From positions 1 to 64,000 of the forward strand of contig JASAND010000850.1 in assembly GCA_030248195.1 (NCBI GenBank): 64,000 nt of DNA. Direction: 5' to 3'. Source of the stretch: Trissonchulus latispiculum (Eukaryota > Nematoda > Enoplea > Enoplida > Ironidae). Under the pieces are notes generated by a model. That model ran no database searches, was not told the origin of the DNA, and saw only the letters and a program-made list of their open reading frames with translations. Below are positions 60,501-64,000 of the stretch, in pieces. The translations under genes and the position numbers were made by a program. The number at the start of each line of letters is the position of its first letter. Positions within the stretch are counted from its first letter, which is position 1.

Positions 60501-61631
60501 ATCTGCTTGCGATCACATTCTTTTTTGGCTCGAACTGTTGTTCCAAAGCATCCATGACTTGCTGAAGTGTAGGGCCGGCATCTTCACCATTGGCAGGTTG
60601 AAGAGGGTTTGCAATGTTCAAAGTGTAATAAATTCGCTGTCCTTCGATGCCAAGACAGTTCAGAAGGATAGCGATTTGACGTGCATGTGGAAAGTCTTGA
60701 CCACCGATAGCCATGAGGAAATTATGAAATGCTTTTTTCCAATCAGGCCACGGGATACTTGGGTTCCCTGGAGACTGAAGGAAAACTGGTGGGGACTGAA
60801 AGTTTTGCATTGTCCTCGTCGCCAGAAAATAAAGTGTCCTCTATGTAGTTAACGGGGCAACTCAACTTGTAATGCTAACTTGCAATAATGTAATGAAACA
60901 TAGATATAGGATCAGAAAACATGAACAACGTTTTTTAGCTTTTTCAACGATTTAACTTTAAGCTTCGCAAAGTCACAACATGCACATATAAAATTTTTGT
61001 ATACATAAATGGTGTGTACGCCGGTGTTTTTGTATGCTCAACAAACGGAACACACTTTAGCTCTGGTGCTTAACTACGACTTTATACAAACCGAAGTATA
61101 GGCTTTAAACTAGCTACAGATTTAAACTTCTTTGTATCTTCATTAAATTGCAGACATGGTGTCACAGGAGTAGCATCTACTAACTTGTTCTTTTTCTACC
61201 TCCACCGAGAAACCAGCGCAAACCGATTTGCCCCCTCCCAGGATCAGTTAGCCAAATATTATTCTATAGTTTTTAATTATGTTTTTAATAGGCATAAACT
61301 GCTGTTAAACTGATGTTATACCGCTGTCGTACAGTCCATGGTAAAATGTGGCATCGCGGGATTATCCCGCAAATGCCACAATGGGTAAAGACCTAATTAA
61401 ATTACATAACATGCTATTTACTTCTAGTTTAAACCATTCTATCGTTATGACTGATAAATCTGCTGTTGCTGCCATGTCATAGTAAACTGAAGGAAGTTGA
61501 TTCTGACAGTTGTGCATAGAAGCTCCTTGAGCAGAAAGAACTCTGTCCATCAGTAATATCCAAACTACATAGTAGCAGTGATTTGCATAACTCATTAAGG
61601 CAGAAAACAAACGACAGGCATATAAACCCAT
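42385..61631 (-). CDS. EGF-repeat single-pass membrane protein (gene B, 9 exons)
   Basis: Exons in order: 61631-61422, 54482-54385, 53943-53765, 53696-53524, 51088-50908, 50148-50003, 44129-44045, 43912-43799, 42596-42385. All phases match; 1,398 nt, 465 residues. An in-frame TAA 15 nt upstream supports the ATG. Hydrophobic signal segment about 13-34; residues 40-220 are an unrecognised, glycosylation-prone, Cys-bearing region; EGF-like modules follow at about 250-290 (DCSDKPCVAGIC to GFQGACC), 290-325 (calcium-binding type IDECMSNPCQNGG), a reduced one 330-357 and another 360-395 (CNDNPCYNGAEC). The membrane segment is 410-431, and the cytoplasmic tail is a His/Arg-rich 34 residues. The role is probably cell-surface adhesion or receptor; no known family name is justified. 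It converges with gene A. Confidence 0.85.
42776..43760. mobile_element. TTAA-type element, copy 2, in gene B intron 8
   Basis: Left TTAA at 42772-42775, right TGAA (mutated TTAA) after 43760. It matches 14100-15104 throughout and fills most of the 1.2-kb intron. Confidence 0.65.
43799..43912 (-). CDS. Gene B exon 8 (EGF-like)
   Basis: Acceptor TTCATTTCAG, donor GTACGT. It encodes CNDNPCYNGAEC, then CFCEAQFFGQWC, a full EGF cysteine pattern. Phase 1 both sides. Confidence 0.92.
44045..44129 (-). CDS. Gene B exon 7 (reduced EGF-like)
   Basis: Acceptor CATATTTAG, donor GTTAAT; phase 0 in, 1 out. It encodes NSTCTVGVCPSQSICVETDS and onward. It was located as the only exon with the phase needed between exons 6 and 8. 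Confidence 0.8.
44130..44656 (-). other. Gene B intron 6, right of exon 7
   Basis: No element recognised; the + strand frame at 44030-44347 is antisense to exon 7. Confidence 0.4.
44657..45152. mobile_element. Harbinger-like MITE, GTCTCT type, copy 2
   Basis: AGCCCGGTTCATACTTGTCT ends are flanked by TAA (44654-44656 and 45153-45155). Same family as 16166-17024, shorter centre. Confidence 0.85.
45156..46239. other. Gene-free part of gene B intron 6
   Basis: No exon or element recognised. Confidence 0.4.
46240..47935. mobile_element. TA-flanked inverted-repeat element with G-rich subterminal repeats
   Basis: Long terminal repeats starting GAAGAAGAGTAAGCC are flanked by TA (46238-46239 and 47936-47937), as for Tc1/mariner-type targets. 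Arms include GGAGCACCGTTACGCAATGC. Subterminal repeats are CCCCCCCAAACGGGGACC-like. The centre is interrupted by the element at 46591-47670. No transposase. Confidence 0.7.
46591..47670. mobile_element. Nested element with AAATAAGGGACA repeats
   Basis: Ends AGGGGGGTTG and CAACCCCCCT, then ACCAAATAAGGGACA and its complement. Several further AAATAAGGGACA copies lie inside. No clear target duplication (TAGAATA against TAGAACA). A tRNA T-arm-like stretch lies at 47155-47195. Confidence 0.6.
47938..48876. other. Gene-free part of gene B intron 6
   Basis: No exon or element recognised; some stretches (48600-48720) resemble the 4073-4170 repeat. Confidence 0.35.
48877..49522. mobile_element. Foldback element interrupted by a SINE
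   Basis: Inverted arms of about 70 bp (for example ACACTCTATGTTATCAGAGC and complement). The core is related to 15451-15793 (CAATCACTTCAAAGAA and CTAAAGCTCGAA). A SINE occupies the centre. Confidence 0.75.
49076..49303 (-). mobile_element. tRNA-derived SINE, copy 2 (full head)
   Basis: The minus strand starts GGCCCTGTGGTGTAGTTGG, whose TGGTGTAGTTG fits the A box. The B box is mutated (GGTTAGAAACC). The body matches 25188-25395, ending near GTAGCGCTT. Confidence 0.85.
49523..50002. other. Gene B intron 6, upstream end
   Basis: No element or exon recognised. Confidence 0.35.
50003..50148 (-). CDS. Gene B exon 6 (calcium-binding EGF)
   Basis: Acceptor TTCAATATTAG, donor GTAAGA. It completes the previous EGF (FQGACC) and encodes IDECMSNPCQNGGVC with CHCPKEWKGKSC. 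Confidence 0.93.
50908..51088 (-). CDS. Gene B exon 5
   Basis: Acceptor CTTAACATTTAG, donor GTAAAA; phase 0 in, 1 out. Cys-rich start (MFSCLCCQHG), then DCSDKPCVAGICVQETVGFQ of an EGF module. Confidence 0.9.
51089..53523 (-). other. Gene B intron 4
   Basis: No element or exon recognised in 2.4 kb. Confidence 0.4.
53524..53696 (-). CDS. Gene B exon 4
   Basis: Acceptor CTAAGAAACAG, donor GTAAAG; 2 nt in, phase 0 out. Encodes TVYVNIYGNIFSVIVACNGS and onward, six further cysteines, sequons NGS, NVT, NCS. No known domain recognised. Confidence 0.83.
53765..53943 (-). CDS. Gene B exon 3
   Basis: Acceptor TTGAGTTATAG, donor GTAGGT; 1 nt in, phase 1 out. Encodes ISIPYHQNRWSWFITNANGF and onward, one Cys, sequon NFT. 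Confidence 0.83.
54385..54482 (-). CDS. Gene B exon 2
   Basis: Acceptor TTTTTTGTTTAAG, donor GTAAGA; phase 0 in, 2 out. Encodes LCSLTTCPEQLSEAAVIGSQ and onward. Confidence 0.78.
54924..55072 (-). repeat. 3' LTR of the Ty3/gypsy element
   Basis: Near-identical to 60830-60980 apart from small indels. Confidence 0.92.
55117..56218 (-). pseudogene. Integrase part of pol, Ty3/gypsy element
   Basis: This 367-codon frame covers the zinc finger's CEVC (28-31), catalytic D61 (LALDISGPF), D120 (IVTDNGPQF) and E156 (NGQVERF), 35 residues between the last two, and a C-terminal domain with FKVGDLVRHK. The stop is 45 bp inside the LTR boundary. The N-terminal HH half of the zinc finger lies on the far side of the insertion at 56224-57474, so the integrase is interrupted and presumably dead. 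Confidence 0.9.
56357..56695 (+). pseudogene. Gag fragment A
   Basis: Starts MANLVGHLDNFNWTSYSDRM; N-terminal Gag homologous to fragment B, then an internal deletion. A CCHC zinc knuckle (CHNCGKKGHLAFAC) follows in another frame around 56616-56660. The Gag core is missing. Confidence 0.75.
56798..57420 (+). pseudogene. Gag fragment B
   Basis: Starts MANYLGTLDSFSPETERWTS, with a retrotransposon Gag core (LVELQEKLRNHFEPTP, YKFYNRKQ). A frameshift near 57170-57215 passes to a second frame (IMKRLLAEQNLTV). It ends at NCYRCNG, half a zinc knuckle, where the inverted LTR begins. Confidence 0.8.
57536..58940 (-). pseudogene. RT and RNase H part of pol, Ty3/gypsy element
   Basis: From PMVAVTKPNGKIRICCDLRK through FSKLDMKKAYFQ, the YQDD active site (YQDDILIHG), FLGHTVS, RNase H (STDASDYGIGAVL, TDHQALTTLL) and ADALSRLP. 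The upstream part is joined in frame to Gag from the insertion at 58941-59333, giving one open frame of 541 codons from 59161. A frameshift near 57555 separates it from the HH part of the integrase zinc finger. All visible RT and RNase H catalytic positions are intact. Confidence 0.92.
58941..59333 (-). mobile_element. Single-LTR gag fragment nested in RT
   Basis: Flanked by GGACC (58936-58940 and 59334-59338). On the minus strand: a 147-bp LTR (59333-59187, TGTTAGATCC to ATATAACA), primer site TGGCGCACTGCAG, ATG at 59161, about 74 Gag codons (MATPSFGSPEPFHPEDEPWD), then an abrupt end with no 3' LTR. Confidence 0.85.
59339..60225 (-). pseudogene. Protease and start of RT, Ty3/gypsy element
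   Basis: The aspartic protease motif LVDTGSSRSLI and a later ILGTDIV are present. Then comes the RT leader (KDGIRPVAHKMRNIP, LQSQGVIEKITASEW), cut by the insertion at 59333. Confidence 0.88.
59975..60331 (-). pseudogene. Nucleocapsid part of Gag, Ty3/gypsy element
   Basis: Knuckles CFRCGRSGHKPSDRSC and CHVCKKVGHF; the last Cys of the second is out of frame because of a frameshift near 60020. Confidence 0.82.
60328..60810 (-). CDS. Gag N-terminal part, Ty3/gypsy element
   Basis: A 160-codon frame starting MQNFQSPPVFLQSPGNPSIP, with a Gag core (ALEQQFEPKKNVIASRYEFK, ADDWCAALRILV). The frame is lost in the A8 run near 60360; the next frame carries the knuckles. Confidence 0.82.
   Translation of the reverse strand: MQNFQSPPVFLQSPGNPSIPWPDWKKAFHNFLMAIGGQDFPHARQIAILLNCLGIEGQRIYYTLNIANPLQPANGEDAGPTLQQVMDALEQQFEPKKNVIASRYEFKKRHQRADETTADDWCAALRILVVDCQYGPLRDEMLRDHIVEKKQIPDASESDC
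60830..60980 (-). repeat. 5' LTR of the Ty3/gypsy element
   Basis: Pairs with 54924-55072; followed on the minus strand after 5 nt by TGGCGACGAGGAC. Confidence 0.92.
60986..61421 (-). other. Gene B intron 1, proximal part
   Basis: No element. A hairpin at 61347-61380 has arms TGTGGCAT, GCGGGAT and their complements. Confidence 0.45.
61422..61631 (-). CDS. Gene B exon 1 (start, signal peptide)
   Basis: ATG at 61631, in-frame TAA 15 nt upstream, a second Met at codon 13. Hydrophobic YYVVWILLM then VLSAQG (likely cleavage after A34). Donor GTAAAT, phase 0. Confidence 0.78.
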
Positions 61632-61789
61632 GGCTGGAAGTAATTCTTATAGGTTCATTTTTACAAAACGTAAGCTTTAGCAGAAGTATCCATTAATCTA
61701 AAAGAAAGGATTTTACATTACATTTTACACCCATATACCTCAGCATCCAAACAATCTTGTTGACTTAGATATCTATAATGACACCACAT

Positions 61790-61901
61790 TGTAGTGTTTT
61801 TGAACATTGATTTGCTACAGTACTGTGATTTGATCTGCTATAGGGAAGCTATAGCATGTGTCAGTGATATCAGCTAGTTTCTGATAAGAGGGAACTTAAC
61901 A
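61790..61901 (+). repeat. Left LTR
   Basis: 112 bp, near-identical to 63763-63872. Confidence 0.92.
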
Positions 61902-63344
61902 TTTGGCGCACTCGGAAGGATGGCGCTTCCACACACCTTTGTCAACCTTAACCATAAACAGGCGGGAGCCCACACTTCTCACGATAACCCCTTTCACCCA
62001 TTTATTCGAAATGCCATAGTCACGAACCCATACATTGTCCCCAACTGAGAAACGACTCCCAGTTACTTGAAAAGGTATAGCTCTTGATTCTTTCATAGCT
62101 GATAGCCTTGTTCGAAGTTGTCTACCTTGCAGAACTTCGGCGGGTGATTTGGAAGTGGCAGAGTGTCGAGTTATTCTATAATTTAGTAGAAATTGTTGGA
62201 GCTCTAGGTCCACTCTGCTTCTGGGCAAGTTCTTTAACTTTTTCTTGAAGCTTTGTATGAATCTTTCCACCAAACCATTCGAGGCTGGATGGTAAGGGGC
62301 AGAGAACAGTTGAACGATTCCATTATTAGAACAGAATCTTCTGAACTCAGAAGAGGTGAAAACTGATTCATTATCACTGACAATGGTGTGCGGTAAGCCG
62401 AAACGGATAAATATGTCTCTTAATGAATCAATTATCACTTTAGAAGACACCATAGACAACTTTATGACTTCGGGCCACTTACTACCAGCGTCCACAGCAA
62501 CCAGCCATGTTGAACCCTGGAAGGGCCCGGCGAGATCCAGGTGAATCCGGTGCCAAGGCTGAGGGGCCGGTGGCCAAGGAATTTTCGTTTGTGGAGGCAG
62601 GGATCTGTCAACATTGCACTGCTCACAACTGCGGACCAAAGATTCTACGTCTGCATCCACATTTGGCCACCAAACGGATTCCCGGATTAGGGACTTCATC
62701 CTGACTATGCCCGGGTGTTCAGCATGAAACTCTTGCAAAACCAATTGCCTTAGGCCTGTAGGAATAACAATACGATTCTTCCAGAAAAGGCAGCCTCTTT
62801 CTATTGTAAGACCGTCTTTTCTTGAAAAGAAAAGATTGAGCTCAGCTTTCTCTGATTTCAATTTTTCTTTCGGCCACCCACAAGTTATACATTTCATGAC
62901 TTCTTGTAGGATCTGGTCCTCGGCGGTTGATCTTGCAATTTCAGCCGTAGTAATAGGAACTTTGTCAAACTGAGATGCCAGTAGCAGATGAATTTCTTCG
63001 GAATCCTCGTCCAAATCAGACGGCTTTTCGGAGGCTGAATCAGGCAATCGAGATAGACAGTCAGCATTACTATTGTCTTCGGAACGTCTAAATTTTATGT
63101 CGTAGGAGAAACCACTTAAGATGATGGCCCACCTTTGTATTCTGCTTGCAGCATGCAAAGGAATTCCTCGGGTTGAGCCAAAAAGTGTGGTCAAAGGCTT
63201 ATGGTCGGTTTGTAAAGTGAATCTGCGTCCAATAAGGTACTGCTTGAACTTTTTAACTCCAAAAATTATGCCTAAGCTTTCTTTTTCGATTTGCGAATAC
63301 TTTATTTCAGCTTCAGACAGACTTCTGGACGCAGCGCAGATCAT
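61896..63344 (-). pseudogene. Inverted RNase H-integrase block
   Basis: 482 open codons: RNase H C-terminal half (YSQIEKESLGIIFGVKKFKQ, TDHKPLTTLF, NADCLSRLP), zinc finger (HAEHPGIVRM, CEQCNVD), catalytic core (LDLAGPF, IVSDNESVF, NGLVERF) and the C-terminal FSVGDNVWVRDY. It is opposite in orientation to the LTRs and runs out through the primer site into the LTR. The frame is intact but lacks RT. Confidence 0.88.
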
Positions 63345-63351
63345 CAGGCTA

Positions 63352-63726
63352 TCAGCTAAGAAAGAATCAAGAACTATACCTTTTCAAGTAACTGGGAGTC
63401 GTTTCTCAGTTGGGGACAATGTATGGGTTCGTGACTATGGCATTTCGAATAAATGGGTGAAAGGGGTTATCGTGAGAAGTGTGGGCTCCCGCCTGTTTAT
63501 GTTTAAGGTTGACAAAGGTGTGTGGAAGCGTCATCAAAACCAGCTGCGCAAACGAGACACAGCTGCTGGTGGTAGTTCCGGTCCTGGGACAACATCGTCT
63601 GATGACGACGCTTTGTGGGATGCTTTTTCTCCGCCGGAAGCGCCAGCTGCTCGCCATGTGCGAGTGCGTAGACGGCCCTTGACTTTTGTACCTGGTTCTG
63701 ACCGCGGGTTCTTCCGTCCGGAGTAA
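63352..63726 (+). pseudogene. Integrase C-terminal fragment, LTR orientation
   Basis: Starts inside pol at KKESRTIPFQVTGSRFSVGD, the same segment as in the inverted block. It then has the unique C-terminus (RKRDTAAGGSSGPG, VRVRRRPLTFVPGSDRGFFR) and a stop just before the purine tract. Confidence 0.82.
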
Positions 63727-63762
63727 AGAACGAAGAAAACATATTTAAAAGAAGGGAAAAGT

Positions 63763-63872
63763 TGTAGTGTTTTTGAACATTGATTTGCTACAGTACTGTG
63801 ATTTGATCTGCTATAGGGAAGCTATAGCGTGTCAGTGATATCAGCTAGTTTCTGATAAGAGGGAACTTAACA
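63763..63872 (+). repeat. Right LTR
   Basis: Preceded by the purine tract; followed by TSD CACAT. Confidence 0.92.
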
Positions 63873-64000
63873 CACATGGCTGGGAGGCCTATTTTTGGTG
63901 TGCAGCAGAGCTGTCTAGGCCGGAGCTCAGGGCTAGGTCTAGGCCCAGTGCTGTGTACACCCTGCTGAAGCATGCAGTGAACTGTATGCTTCCGCAACTT

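Larger units (their letters stand above)
54924..60980 (-). mobile_element. Ty3/gypsy-type retrotransposon with two nested insertions
   Basis: It lies in gene B intron 1, same orientation. LTRs at 54924-55072 and 60830-60980 (about 150 bp) begin TGTTGTGACTTTGC and end ACACTTTA on the minus strand. Both are flanked by TGCAC (54919-54923 and 60981-60985). After the 5' LTR comes a primer-like TGGCGACGAGGAC, then gag, zinc knuckles, protease, RT, RNase H and integrase in Ty3 order. Insertions at 58941-59333 and 56224-57474 break pol. Frameshifts are visible in the A8 run near 60360, in the knuckle region near 60020 and near 57555. Without the insertions it would be about 4.4 kb. Confidence 0.93.
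61790..63872 (+). mobile_element. Ty3-like element with inverted integrase block
   Basis: Direct LTRs 61790-61901 and 63763-63872 (TGTAGTGTTTTTG to GAACTTAACA) are flanked by CACAT (61785-61789 and 63873-63877). After the left LTR is primer site TGGCGCACTCGG. A minus-strand RNase H-integrase block (61921-63344) follows, then a plus-strand integrase C-terminus (63352-63726), purine tract AAAAGAAGGGAAAAG and the right LTR. Gag, protease and RT are absent. It lies 158 bp upstream of gene B's ATG. Confidence 0.88.

Overview
The window is animal nuclear DNA. It has long spliced genes with GT-AG introns, a DEG/ENaC ion-channel gene (a family known from animals and close unicellular relatives), EGF-type extracellular modules, a tRNA gene, tRNA-derived SINEs, Ty3/gypsy-type LTR retrotransposons and many short inverted-repeat DNA transposons. 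Nothing fixes the species; an invertebrate or early-branching animal fits best. There are no operons, CRISPR arrays or bacterial signals.

Layout. Bases 1-2.7 kb hold the decayed 5' part of an LTR retroelement read leftwards. From 2.8 to 18.7 kb I see no host protein gene: this stretch holds dispersed repeats, an 883-bp tandem duplication (7.6-9.4 kb), a tRNA-Arg(TCT) (10.1 kb), a CpG-rich decamer array (10.3-10.6 kb) and nested inverted-repeat elements (14-18.7 kb). From 18.8 to 40.5 kb on the + strand lies an 11-exon gene (gene A) that I assembled by splice phase. It encodes a 1,027-residue DEG/ENaC subunit with intact TM1 and TM2 signatures but about 490 extra residues in the extracellular domain. 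Its introns hold at least four hAT-like or Harbinger-like elements and two copies of a TTAA-targeting repeat.

From 61.6 down to 42.4 kb on the - strand lies a 9-exon gene (gene B) encoding a 465-residue type I membrane protein: signal peptide, an unrecognised cysteine-containing N-terminal region, EGF-like repeats, one membrane segment and a 34-residue tail. Genes A and B converge tail to tail. In both models every exon phase fits and the total length is a multiple of three.

Intron 1 of gene B contains a 6-kb Ty3/gypsy element (54.9-61.0 kb, short 150-bp LTRs, TSD TGCAC) that itself carries two insertions of other Ty3-like elements, each with a 5-bp target duplication. A further Ty3-like element (61.8-63.9 kb, TSD CACAT) sits just upstream of gene B. 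Three of these four LTR elements have scrambled interiors (inverted LTR end, missing 3' LTR, inverted integrase block) yet clean target duplications. This suggests they integrated already rearranged.
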